Positions 26,501 to 33,573 of a stretch of 64,000 bases of DNA are shown here, piece by piece. The notes below the pieces were generated by a model, which worked only from the letters and a program-made list of their open reading frames with translations, was not told the origin of the DNA and made no database searches. Source of the stretch: Luteimonas rhizosphaericola (GTDB lineage Bacteria; Pseudomonadota; Gammaproteobacteria; Xanthomonadales; Xanthomonadaceae); NCBI RefSeq assembly GCF_029888045.1, contig NZ_JARXRN010000025.1:154368-218367 (forward strand), in the 5' to 3' direction. Position 1 is the first letter of the stretch; each line of letters starts with the position of its first letter. A program made the translations under genes and the position numbers.

Positions 26501-26729
26501 CTCGGTGGCGTTCATCGCCGGCACCGTGCCGCTGGTGCTCTCCAGCGGCGCCGGCGCCGAGGTGCGCTCGGTGACCGGCATCACCGTGTTCGCCGGCATG
26601 ATCGGCGTGACCGCCTTCGGCCTGTTCCTCACCCCGGTTTTCTACGTCGCGCTGCGCAAGTTCGCCAACAAGCCGCTGGTGTCGCATGGACCCGCGCCCA
26701 CCGCCGCGCACGCGCAGCTCGATGCCTGA
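23553..26729 (+). CDS. smeW: RND efflux pump permease (SmeW/MexF-like)
   Basis: 1058 residues, the normal HAE1-RND length, starting MDFSRFFIDRPIFAAVLSIV. It has twelve membrane helices and two large periplasmic loops. The proton-relay Asp pair is in TM4 (GIVVDDAIVVVENVERH) and the relay Lys in the TM10 region (LACKNAILIVEFA). The protein exports hydrophobic drugs by proton antiport, as a trimer with the membrane-fusion and outer-membrane partners. The sequence resembles MexF/SmeW. In known relatives the substrates are chloramphenicol, quinolones and similar compounds; this is inferred, not read. AGGA precedes the ATG. Confidence 0.96.
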   Translation: MDFSRFFIDRPIFAAVLSIVIFAAGLISIPLLPIGEYPEVVPPSVVVRTVYPGANPKVISETVATPLEEAITGVEDMMYVKSVAGSDGVLQLTVTFKPGTDPDDATVKVQNRVAQALARLPEDVRRQGVTTQKQSPVFLMVVHLTSEDGRYDSLYLRNYMRLHVRDELSRISGVGDAQLFGGGDYAMRLWLDPDKIAARGLTAGDVLRAVREQNVQVSAGQLGAEPIANGSDFLLPINARGRLESVEEFGDIVLEAGAGGEIVRLRDVARIELAAGDYTLRARLDGKNAAAIGIFQAPGANALEIRDAVVAKMDELRPSLPPGVEIQSIYDTTIFVRDSIKSVITTLLEAVLLVVLVVILFLQTWRASIIPLLAVPVSIVGTFAVLNLLGFSINTLTLFGLVLAIGIVVDDAIVVVENVERHIEEGAQPLEAAHLAMREVSGPIIAITLVLCAVFVPMAFLDGVTGQFYKQFAVTIAVATAISGLNSLTLSPALAAKLLKPHGAPPDALGRLIERLFGWVFRPFNRFFKRSSGRYEGAVSRTLGRRGAVFVVYLVLLAGAGLMFKAVPAGFIPVQDKLYLIAGVKMPEGASIERTDAVLKQMAAIAKEVDGVASEVAFPGLNPLQFTNTPNNGVVFFTLDPFSERSRTAEEITAELNQKFASIQEGFTFAFMPPPIQGLGNGSGWSLFVEDRTRLGYGALQDAVQAFQGAASQAPGLGFPITSYQANVPQLDADVDRVKAKAQGVPLTELFETLQVYLGSAYVNDFNMFGRTWQVIAQADGGFRDEVTDIANLRTRNEAGAMVPIGSMVDVRQTYGPDPVIRFNGYPAADLLGEADPRVLSSGEAMAKVTELAGQVLPTGMGIDWSDLSYQQATQGGAALVVFPLAVLLAFLVLAALYESWTLPLAVILIVPMTMLAALFGVWLAGGDNNVFVQVGLVVLMGLACKNAILIVEFARELELQGKGIVDAALEACRLRLRPIIMTSVAFIAGTVPLVLSSGAGAEVRSVTGITVFAGMIGVTAFGLFLTPVFYVALRKFANKPLVSHGPAPTAAHAQLDA

Positions 26730-26740
26730 CTGACACGTCC

Positions 26741-26772
26741 GGAACCGGCCAGCCGTCGCGCCGGCCGGTTCC
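26741..26772 (+). other. Intercistronic hairpin between smeW and smeU2
   Basis: GGAACCGGCC (26741-26750) and GGCCGGTTCC (26763-26772) form a perfect 10-bp stem with a 12-base loop, 12 bases after the pump stop. No T-run follows. It may act as an mRNA stability or processing element. Confidence 0.55.
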
Positions 26773-26838
26773 CGCGCTGATTCCGCGCGGCGACCGTCGC
26801 CGCGCTTCCTCCCTCCGCCGTACAGGATCCCCATCGCA

Positions 26839-27585
26839 ATGAACGCATCCCCCCGCATCGCCCTGGTCACCGGCGCCACCCGCGGCATCGGCCTGGAAAC
26901 CGTGCGCCAGCTGGCCGAGGCCGGCGTGCACACCCTGCTCGCGGGCCGCAACCGCGAGCGCGCGGTCGAAGCCGCGCTGACGCTGCAGGCCAGAGGCCTG
27001 CCGGTCGAGGCGATCGCGCTCGACGTCACCGACGCGGCCAGCATCGACGCGGCCGTGGCCGAGGTCGGGCGCCGCCACGGTCGGCTCGACATCCTGGTCA
27101 ACAATGCCGGCATCGCGATCGACGACATGGCGCTGAAGCCGTCGCAGCAGACGATGGAAACCTGGCGCACCACCTTCGACACCAACGTGTTCGGGCTGGT
27201 GGCGGTGACCAATGCCTTCCTGCCGCTGCTGCACCAGTCGCCGTCCGCGCGCATCGTCAACGTCTCCAGCCTGCTCGGTTCGATCCAGGAGCACCTCAAC
27301 CCCGACTCCTTCATCTATGACTTCAAGATCCCGGCCTACGACGTGTCCAAGACCGCGGTGAACGCGTGGACGGTGCACCTGGCGCACGAACTGAAGGGGT
27401 CGAAGATCAAGGTCAACACCATCCACCCCGGCTACGTGCGCACCGACATGAACCGCAGGGGCGACGAGCAGAACGGCGAGCTCGAGGTCGCCGATGGCGC
27501 GCGCACCAGCGTGCGCTTGGCGCTGATCGACGACGACGGTCCGAGCGGCGGCTTCTTCTACGGCGAGGACTCGCTGCCATGGTGA
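26839..27585 (+). CDS. smeU2: Short-chain dehydrogenase/reductase (SmeU2 position)
   Basis: 248 residues. This is a classical SDR with all key motifs: TGATRGIG at about 11-18, NNAG, an NVSS serine and YDVSK with Tyr and Lys intact, then HPGYVRTDM. It should be a competent NADP(H) carbonyl reductase or alcohol dehydrogenase, in contrast to the altered SmeU1-position protein. Its last 7 bases overlap the ATG of the outer-membrane channel gene. In S. maltophilia the homologue is part of smeU1VWU2X and has been linked to redox stress; the link here is inferred from order. Confidence 0.9.
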   Translation: MNASPRIALVTGATRGIGLETVRQLAEAGVHTLLAGRNRERAVEAALTLQARGLPVEAIALDVTDAASIDAAVAEVGRRHGRLDILVNNAGIAIDDMALKPSQQTMETWRTTFDTNVFGLVAVTNAFLPLLHQSPSARIVNVSSLLGSIQEHLNPDSFIYDFKIPAYDVSKTAVNAWTVHLAHELKGSKIKVNTIHPGYVRTDMNRRGDEQNGELEVADGARTSVRLALIDDDGPSGGFFYGEDSLPW

Positions 27586-29057
27586 GTCGCCTGACGATCA
27601 CCGCGCTGGCCGCGGCGCTGCTCAGCGCCTGTGCGGTGGGCCCCGACCACGTGCGGCCGCACATGGCCGTGCCCGAGCGCTTCGGATCCGGCGACGTGTC
27701 GGCCGCGGACGCGACCGCCACCCCGGATACCGCTCCCGCCGGCGTCGCCGCCGCACCGTTCGACGATGCCTTCCTAGACGGCCTCGGCGATCCGCAGCTG
27801 GCGCAGCTGGTGGACGACGCCCTGCACGCCAATCACGACCTGCGCATCGCGCTCTCGCGCGTCGACCGCGCCAACGCACTGCTGCGCAACGCGCGGCTGG
27901 ACGTGCTGCCCACGGTCACCGCGCAGGGCGAGGTCGCGGACGTGCGCAGCAGCGCCGACCAGGCGCCGGGCGTGCCCCGCGAACAGCGCGATGGCGAGCA
28001 ATGGAACGGCGGGATCTCCGCCGCGTGGGAGCTGGACCTGTTCGGCCGCGTGCGCCGCTCGATCGAGGCCGGGCGCGCCGGTGCCGGCGCCAGCGCGGCG
28101 GACCTGCGCGCGGTGCAGGTGGCGGTGGCCGGCGAGGTCGCGCTTACCTACGTCGAACTGCGCGGGACCCAGGAGCGGCTGCGGGTGGCGCGCGCCAACC
28201 GCGACAACCAGCAGCGCACCTTCGACCTGGTGCAGGCGCGGCTGGACGCGGGCGCAGGCACCGAGTTCGACACCGCGCGCGCCCGGGCGCAGCTGGAAAC
28301 CACCGCCGCGCGCATCCCCGCGCTGGAGGCGCTGGAGCGCGTGGCCATGCACCGGCTGGCGGTGCTGACCGGGCGCGATCCCGGCGCGCTGGTCGCGGAG
28401 CTGGCCGCGCAGCGCGCGCTGCCGGCGCTGCCGCCGCGGATCGACGCCGGCGCCCCGGGCGACCTGCTGCGCGCACGTCCGGACGTCGCCGCCGCCGAGG
28501 CCCGGCTGCACGCGGCCACCGCGCGCATCGGCGTGGCCACCGCCGACCTGTTCCCGCGCTTCACCCTGGGCGGACTGATCGGCAGCCAGGCGGTCGACGT
28601 CGACGCGCTGTTCGAACGCGACAGCGAGACCCGCATCGTCGCGCTCGGCATCGACTGGTCGTTCCTCGACATCGGCCGGGTGCGCGCGCGCATCGCCGCG
28701 GCGAACGCGGAGGCCGAGGGCGAACTGGCGAGCTACCAGCAGACGGTGCTGCTGGCGCTCGAGGACGCCGAGAACGCGCTGGTGCGCCACGCCCGCGCGC
28801 GCACCGAGGACGCGCACCTGGAGCGCGCCGCGATCGACGCCGAGCAGGCGGCGCAGCTGGCGCGGGCGCGGTTCGAGGCCGGCGCCTCCGCCCTGCTCGA
28901 CGTGCTCGATGCCGAACGCGTGCAGCTGCAGGCGCAGGACGCCTTCGCCGACGGCCGCACCCGCAGCGTGTCCAGCGCGGTGGCGCTGTACAAGTCGCTC
29001 GCCGGCGGCTGGCCGCAGACCATCCCCGAACGCGAACGCATCGCCGGGCGGCGCTGA
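27579..29057 (+). CDS. smeX: Outer-membrane efflux channel lipoprotein (SmeX/OprN-like)
   Basis: 492 residues from the ATG at 27579, overlapping the upstream SDR gene by 7 bases. It has a lipoprotein signal (LLSAC, Cys18). Two OEP repeats show WNGGISAAWELDLFGRVRR and, in the second, IGVATADLFPRFTLGG, typical of RND-linked NodT/OprM channels. It forms the trimeric exit duct for the pump encoded upstream and ends the operon. A 228-base gap without a T-rich terminator follows before folE. Confidence 0.94.
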   Translation: MVSRLTITALAAALLSACAVGPDHVRPHMAVPERFGSGDVSAADATATPDTAPAGVAAAPFDDAFLDGLGDPQLAQLVDDALHANHDLRIALSRVDRANALLRNARLDVLPTVTAQGEVADVRSSADQAPGVPREQRDGEQWNGGISAAWELDLFGRVRRSIEAGRAGAGASAADLRAVQVAVAGEVALTYVELRGTQERLRVARANRDNQQRTFDLVQARLDAGAGTEFDTARARAQLETTAARIPALEALERVAMHRLAVLTGRDPGALVAELAAQRALPALPPRIDAGAPGDLLRARPDVAAAEARLHAATARIGVATADLFPRFTLGGLIGSQAVDVDALFERDSETRIVALGIDWSFLDIGRVRARIAAANAEAEGELASYQQTVLLALEDAENALVRHARARTEDAHLERAAIDAEQAAQLARARFEAGASALLDVLDAERVQLQAQDAFADGRTRSVSSAVALYKSLAGGWPQTIPERERIAGRR

Positions 29058-29285
29058 GCCGCGCCGAGCGGGCGTCGATGCGGGGTTCCGCTGGCGTCCG
29101 CTCTCCCCGCGGGCGGGCGGACGCGGTTCCGCGCCCGTTGCCGGCGTCGCGGGACCACGCGTCGTGCGCCTGGCCGCACCGGATCCCCGCACTGCGCGTC
29201 CGCGCGTTGCACGCCGCCATGCCATCGCGACCGGGGCGTCGCGCGCTACCATGTGCGCTCCCGATTCCGCGCCCAGGACCCGCCC

Positions 29286-29891
29286 GTGACCGACTCCGAC
29301 GACGCCCGCAACGGCGTGCCGCGCGCGCAGGCCGAGGAGGCGGTGCGCACCCTGCTGCGCTGGGCCGGCGAGGACCCGTCGCGCGAAGGCCTGATCGACA
29401 CGCCCAAGCGCGTGGCCAAGGCCTATGCGGAGTGGTTCAGCGGATACGCGCTGGATCCGGACGAGTACCTGCGGCGCACGTTCGAGGAAGTCGCCGGCTA
29501 CGACGAGATGATCGTGCTGCGCGACATCGAATTCGAGAGCCACTGCGAGCACCACATGGCGCCGATCATCGGCCGCGTGCACGTGGGCTACCTGCCCGCC
29601 GGCAAGGTGGTGGGCATCAGCAAGCTGGCCCGCGTGGTGGAGGCGTACGCCAAGCGCTTCCAGGTGCAGGAGAAGATGACCGCGCAGATCGCCGGCTGCA
29701 TCCAGCGCGTGCTGGCGCCGCTGGGCGTGGGCGTGGTGGTCGACGGCAGCCACGAATGCATGACCACGCGCGGGGTGCACAAGCGCGGCGTGAGCATGGT
29801 GACCTCGACCATGCTTGGCAGCTTCCGCGAGGACGCGCGCACCCGCGCCGAGTTCCTGCGCTTCATCGAATCCGGCAACGGCCGGCGCTGA
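29286..29891 (+). CDS. folE: GTP cyclohydrolase I (FolE)
   Basis: 201 residues from the GTG at 29286, preceded by AGGACC at good spacing. An upstream GTG at 29253 is in frame but has no ribosome-binding site. Zn-site and active-site motifs are complete: [22 protein letters not shown], the [15 protein letters not shown] helix and HECMTTRGV. The enzyme converts GTP to 7,8-dihydroneopterin triphosphate, the first committed step to folate or tetrahydrobiopterin. It lies 13 bases before the YchJ-family gene on the same strand. Confidence 0.96.
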   Translation: MTDSDDARNGVPRAQAEEAVRTLLRWAGEDPSREGLIDTPKRVAKAYAEWFSGYALDPDEYLRRTFEEVAGYDEMIVLRDIEFESHCEHHMAPIIGRVHVGYLPAGKVVGISKLARVVEAYAKRFQVQEKMTAQIAGCIQRVLAPLGVGVVVDGSHECMTTRGVHKRGVSMVTSTMLGSFREDARTRAEFLRFIESGNGRR

Positions 29892-29904
29892 CGGCGGCCC
29901 GCGC

Positions 29905-30288
29905 ATGGCGGCCTGTCCCTGCGGCCGCGGCGGCGCGTACGAGGACTGCTGCGGGCCGCTGCACGCCGGTGCGCCGGCGCCCGATGCCGAGGCGCTGATG
30001 CGCTCGCGCTACAGCGCCTACGTGCGCGAGGATGCGGACTACCTGCTGCGCAGCTGGCATGCGTCCACGCGGCCGGGCGAACTGTCGTTCGATGCGCCGA
30101 GGGCGCAGCGGCCGACCTGGCTCAAGCTCGACGTGCTGCGCCATGCGGCGACAGGGGCCGACAGTGCCGAGGTCGAGTTCGTCGCCCGCTACCGCATCGG
30201 CGGCGGCTCGGTGGTGCGCATGCGCGAGCACAGCCGCTTCGTGCGCGAGGACGGGCACTGGTTCTACCTGGACGCGCTGCAGGGGTGA
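29905..30288 (+). CDS. YchJ family (UPF0225) protein
   Basis: 127 residues from the ATG at 29905. The N-terminal metal-binding SEC-C-like motif has [19 protein letters not shown]. An NTF2-like domain follows with [17 protein letters not shown] and EFVARYR. The family has no defined reaction; the SEC-C motif binds zinc. It probably shares an mRNA with folE, since only 13 bases separate them. Confidence 0.92.
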   Translation: MAACPCGRGGAYEDCCGPLHAGAPAPDAEALMRSRYSAYVREDADYLLRSWHASTRPGELSFDAPRAQRPTWLKLDVLRHAATGADSAEVEFVARYRIGGGSVVRMREHSRFVREDGHWFYLDALQG

Positions 30289-30921
30289 ACGGGTCGTCGC
30301 CCGCCGCGCATGAGTGCGTACCGCGCCGCGCCCGGGCGCCCCGGGTGCGCTTCGCTTACCCGGGCTACGTGGAAGGCCACGCGGCCGGAACGGTCGGCGC
30401 GGCGTAGCCCGGCCAAGGCCGCAGGCCGCCGCCGGGAGTCGGGTTTCGGCGTCGCGCGGGCTGCGCGCCCGCATGCCCGGGGTGCGCTTCGCTTACCCGA
30501 GCCACGTGGAAGGCAGCGCGGCCGGAACGGTCGGCGCAGCGTAGCCCGGCCAGGGCCGCAGGCCGCCGCCGGGAGTCGGGTCGGGGCGGCGCGCGGGATG
30601 CGCGCCCATTTGTCCCGGTGCGCTTCGCTTGCCCGAGCCACGTGGAAGGCGACGCGGCCGGAACGGTCGGTGCAGCGTAGCCCGGCCAAGGCCGCAGGCC
30701 GCCGCCGGGGTGGGGGCTTGCACGCGATGGAGGGACAGGACGTTCCCGCGTGCGCTGCACCGAGCCGGGCGACGTGCCGGCGAACGAATGGCGCAGAGGT
30801 GACGAACGCCTCCAGCGCGGTCGCCACGCGTGAATGCGTCGCGAACCGGTCACCACAGCGCGGCGGACGGTCCGGGACGCGCGGCTATGCTGCGCGCTGA
30901 TCCGCGTGCAGGAGCCCTTCC
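30289..30921. other. 633-base intergenic region, mostly a REP array
   Basis: The centre is a three-unit repeat array (30340-30709, annotated separately). After it, 30710-30921 holds no gene. A TATGCT box (30886-30891) lies 31 bases before the MltB ATG, without a convincing -35. Confidence 0.6.
30340..30709. repeat. Three-copy REP-pair (BIME) array, period about 136 bp
   Basis: Each unit has a type-B REP on the minus strand, then about 35 bases, then a type-A REP on the plus strand, so the CTAC and GTAG heads face each other. Copies: B at 30340-30368, 30476-30505 and 30614-30641; A at 30404-30436, 30541-30573 and 30677-30709. Corresponding bases lie 137 and 136 apart. The spacer GTGGAAGGC...GCGGCCGGAACGGTCGG is conserved as well, so the whole unit was duplicated. 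Confidence 0.85.
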
Positions 30922-32208
30922 ATGATCCGACCCCTCGTCCTCGCCCTGGCCTGCGCCGTGCCGGCCCTGACGGCTGCGGCGCAGGTGTCTCCTGCGGCGC
31001 AGGCACAGCCGCAGCCGCAGATGCAGACGCAGACGCAGACGCAGACGCCTGCATCTGCACCTGCAGGCGCGCCCGACCCGGCCTACGACACCTGCGTCGC
31101 CAACCGCCTGCGTCCGCAGGCGGTCGCGCGCGGCATTCCGGGCGAAGCCTTCGACCGCTACATGGTCGGTGTCACGCCCGACCGCAGCGTGCTCGACCTG
31201 CTCGACGCGCAGCCCGAGTTCACCACGCCGATCTGGGACTACCTCGCCGGCCTGGTCGACGAGCAGCGCGTGGCCGACGGCCGCGCGATGCTGGAGACGC
31301 ATCGCGACCTGCTGGCGACGGTGTCGTCGCGCTACGGCGTCGATCCGGAGACCATCGTCGCGGTCTGGGGCGTGGAGAGCGACTACGGCCGCGTCCACGG
31401 CAAGCGGCCGCTGCTGCAGTCGCTGTCGGTGCTCTCGTGCTTCGGCCGCCGCCAGGAATTCTTCCGCGGCGAATTCCTCGCCACCCTGAAGCTGCTGCAC
31501 GACGGCGACCTGCGCGACCCGGCGATTACCGGTTCGTGGGCGGGCGCCTTCGGCCACACCCAGTTCATGCCCACCACCTATGCGCGGATTGCGGTCGACG
31601 GCGACGGTGACGGCCGCCGCGACCTGGTCACCAGCATTCCCGACGCGCTGGCCTCGACCGCGAACTACCTCAAGCAGGCCGGCTGGCAGACCGGGCGGCC
31701 GTGGGGGTTCGAGGCGAAGGTGCCGGCGGGTTTCGACGCCTCGCTGGCGGGACGCACCAGCCGGCGGCCACTGTCGGACTGGGTGGCGCGCGGCGTGACC
31801 CGCGCCGACGGCAGCGCGATCGCGCCGTCCGACGTGCGCAGCGCGCTGCTGCTGCCCGCGGGGCACAGCGGTCCGGCGTTCGTGGTGTTCCGCAACTACG
31901 ACGCGATCTATTCCTACAACGCCGCCGAAAGCTACGCGCTGGCGATCGCCACGCTCGCCGACCGCCTGCGTGGCGGCGCCGGCCTGGCCACGCCCTGGCC
32001 GACCGACGATCCCGGCCTGTCCCGTGCGCAGCGGAAGGAGCTGCAGACCCTGCTGCTCGCCCGCGGCCACGCCATCGGCGAGGCCGACGGCATGATCGGC
32101 ACGCTCACCCGGCGCGCGATCGTGGAAGAGCAGCAGCGCCTGGGCATCGCGCCCGCCGACGGACGCGCCGGTACCCGGATCCTCGAGGCGCTGCGCGCCG
32201 CGCGCTGA
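30922..32208 (+). CDS. mltB: Lytic murein transglycosylase (MltB family)
   Basis: 428 residues, with AGGAG upstream. A Sec signal (1-20, no lipobox) is followed by a Gln/Thr-rich stretch (about 29-42) encoded by short repeats. The MltB catalytic domain (about 55-340) has the catalytic Glu152 in VWGVESDYG and the family block GAFGHTQFMPTTY (208-220). A C-terminal PG_binding_1 module covers about 370-428 (TLLLARGHAIGEADGMIG). It cleaves glycan strands in the periplasm with 1,6-anhydro products. Gene length fits the family. Confidence 0.95.
   Translation: MIRPLVLALACAVPALTAAAQVSPAAQAQPQPQMQTQTQTQTPASAPAGAPDPAYDTCVANRLRPQAVARGIPGEAFDRYMVGVTPDRSVLDLLDAQPEFTTPIWDYLAGLVDEQRVADGRAMLETHRDLLATVSSRYGVDPETIVAVWGVESDYGRVHGKRPLLQSLSVLSCFGRRQEFFRGEFLATLKLLHDGDLRDPAITGSWAGAFGHTQFMPTTYARIAVDGDGDGRRDLVTSIPDALASTANYLKQAGWQTGRPWGFEAKVPAGFDASLAGRTSRRPLSDWVARGVTRADGSAIAPSDVRSALLLPAGHSGPAFVVFRNYDAIYSYNAAESYALAIATLADRLRGGAGLATPWPTDDPGLSRAQRKELQTLLLARGHAIGEADGMIGTLTRRAIVEEQQRLGIAPADGRAGTRILEALRAAR
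31024..31047. repeat. Hexanucleotide repeat CAGACG x4 inside mltB
   Basis: Four tandem CAGACG units preceded by CAGCCG units, encoding Gln-Thr/Gln-Pro repeats in the linker after the signal peptide. Unit loss or gain stays in frame. Confidence 0.85.
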
Positions 32209-32269
32209 GGTCGGTCGCGGTCCTGTGCCGCGCACTGCTCTGCCTTGGCCTCCCTCGGCGCGGCGGGGC

Positions 32270-32365
32270 CCCGGGTGCGCTTCGCTTACCCGGGCTACGC
32301 GAAGCCATACCGCCGGGTGGCTCCGCAAGGCCGTCGCCCGGACAAGGCCGCAGGCCGCATCCGGG
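32270..32365. repeat. REP pair (type B inverted, then type A)
   Basis: Type B on the minus strand at 32270-32298 and type A on the plus strand at 32333-32365, the latter starting GTCGCCCGG instead of GTAG. Same head-to-head arrangement as the array at 30340-30709, with an unrelated spacer. Confidence 0.75.
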
Positions 32366-32433
32366 ACCCGCCCGCCCACCGATCGCACCCGCACCCGGAA
32401 GCACCTCGCACCGCCGGCTGGGGTCAGCCCCAG

Positions 32434-32462
32434 CTGGCAGTGCGGCGAGGGCCGCCTATGCT
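32434..32462 (+). promoter_or_regulatory. Sigma-70-like promoter candidate
   Basis: CTGGCA (32434-32439), 17 bases, TATGCT (32457-32462); each box matches 4 of 6 consensus bases. It is 31 bases upstream of the ATG at 32494. A small hairpin (CTGGGG/CCCCAG, 32418-32433) adjoins its left side. Confidence 0.4.
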
Positions 32463-32493
32463 CGGGGTGACATTTGCAGCCAGGGATGCAGCC

Positions 32494-33267
32494 ATGAGCG
32501 ATGGCAGCGACGGCGCCGGCGGCGTCGGCAGCAGTGGGGGCGGCAATGCCGCCGGCAACGACACCGGTGCGACCAGCGGCCTCGACGGACTCGGCGATGC
32601 CGTCTCCGATGCGGTGAGCGGTCTGGCCAGCGCGGTCAGCGACGCCCTCGGACTGGACGCCGGCGGATTCGCGGATGCGATGTCGGGCCTGGCCGGTGCG
32701 CTGGGCCTGGATGCGCAGGACCTGCAGGACATCGTCGGCGCGGCCCTGGTGGGTGCGCTCACCGGCGGCCTGCCGGGCGCGGTGATGGGCGTGGTCAACG
32801 GCCTGGTCGGCGGCAGCCTCACCGAAGCCGCGCGCGACACGGTCGCCAGCCAGATGCCGGCGGCCATGCAGCCGCTGGCGAACCTGGCCATCGACGCGTT
32901 CGCCGGCCGCGTGCCGGGTGCCAACACCTCGGTCGAAAGCGCGCTGTCGAGCTTCGCCACCGGCGCGATCACCGGGCACACGCCGTCGATCGGCGACCTC
33001 GGCGCCGTGGCGCGCTCGCTCACCGACGTGCAGTCGCTGGCCACGGGCGTGCTCTCCGGGCTCGACGTGTCCAGTCCGCAGGCCGCGGCGACCAGCCTGG
33101 AACGCGCGCTCGGCACCCAGTTCGCAGGCGCCCGCGATATCGCGGCCGGCGTCGCCGACCGCTTCGCGCGCGACGGCGTGGCCTATGCTGACGGCGGGCA
33201 CGACAGGTTCGGCAACGCGGTCGAGTCGCTCGCGGTGGACGTGGCGCGGATGTTCGCCGGCCGCTGA
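32494..33267 (+). CDS. Gly/Ala/Ser-rich protein of unknown function
   Basis: 257 residues from the ATG at 32494. The first 30 residues are Gly/Ser/Asn-rich with no signal peptide. The rest alternates small residues with Leu/Val in amphipathic patterns such as SDAVSGLASAVSDALGL, plus one glycine-rich hydrophobic stretch (GALTGGLPGAVMGVVNGLVG, about 88-107). The C-terminal third is more ordinary, with charged helices. Length and uninterrupted frame suggest a real gene. No family is recognised. It could be a secreted, effector-like or glycine-zipper membrane protein; this is speculation. Confidence 0.6.
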   Translation: MSDGSDGAGGVGSSGGGNAAGNDTGATSGLDGLGDAVSDAVSGLASAVSDALGLDAGGFADAMSGLAGALGLDAQDLQDIVGAALVGALTGGLPGAVMGVVNGLVGGSLTEAARDTVASQMPAAMQPLANLAIDAFAGRVPGANTSVESALSSFATGAITGHTPSIGDLGAVARSLTDVQSLATGVLSGLDVSSPQAAATSLERALGTQFAGARDIAAGVADRFARDGVAYADGGHDRFGNAVESLAVDVARMFAGR

Positions 33268-33573
33268 TCCGGAACCCGTGGTCGAACATCGCTCCGGATT
33301 TCCGCGTAGGGCGGGGCCGCCTCATGGTGCGCTGGACCGGGAAGCCCGTCGTGCACCTTCGTGCGGCTCTTCGTACGGCCCTTGTGGGTCGCGGCGATGG
33401 CTCCCCGGGTGCGCTTCGCTTACCCGGGCGACGCGCTGTTCCGCGTTCGACCGGCCACGCATGCCTGTGCGCGCGTTGTAGCGACGCACTGAACCGGTGC
33501 GTCGCCGATGGCGCACGGGCGCGCGTGCCGGTTTGCCCGATAATGCGCGCCTTCCCCGACCCGGCGCCCGCGC
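33268..33573. other. Intergenic region with one REP
   Basis: A type-B REP on the minus strand (33404-33432, ending CGAC rather than CTAC). A GATAAT -10-like box (33539-33544) lies 30 bases before the MFS start. Nothing else was found in about 306 bases. Confidence 0.5.

Noticed and set aside
30340-30709. CRISPR array
   Set aside because: The repeats are palindromic REP pairs in units of about 136 bp with conserved spacers. CRISPR repeats would have unique spacers of about 30 bp, and no cas genes are present.
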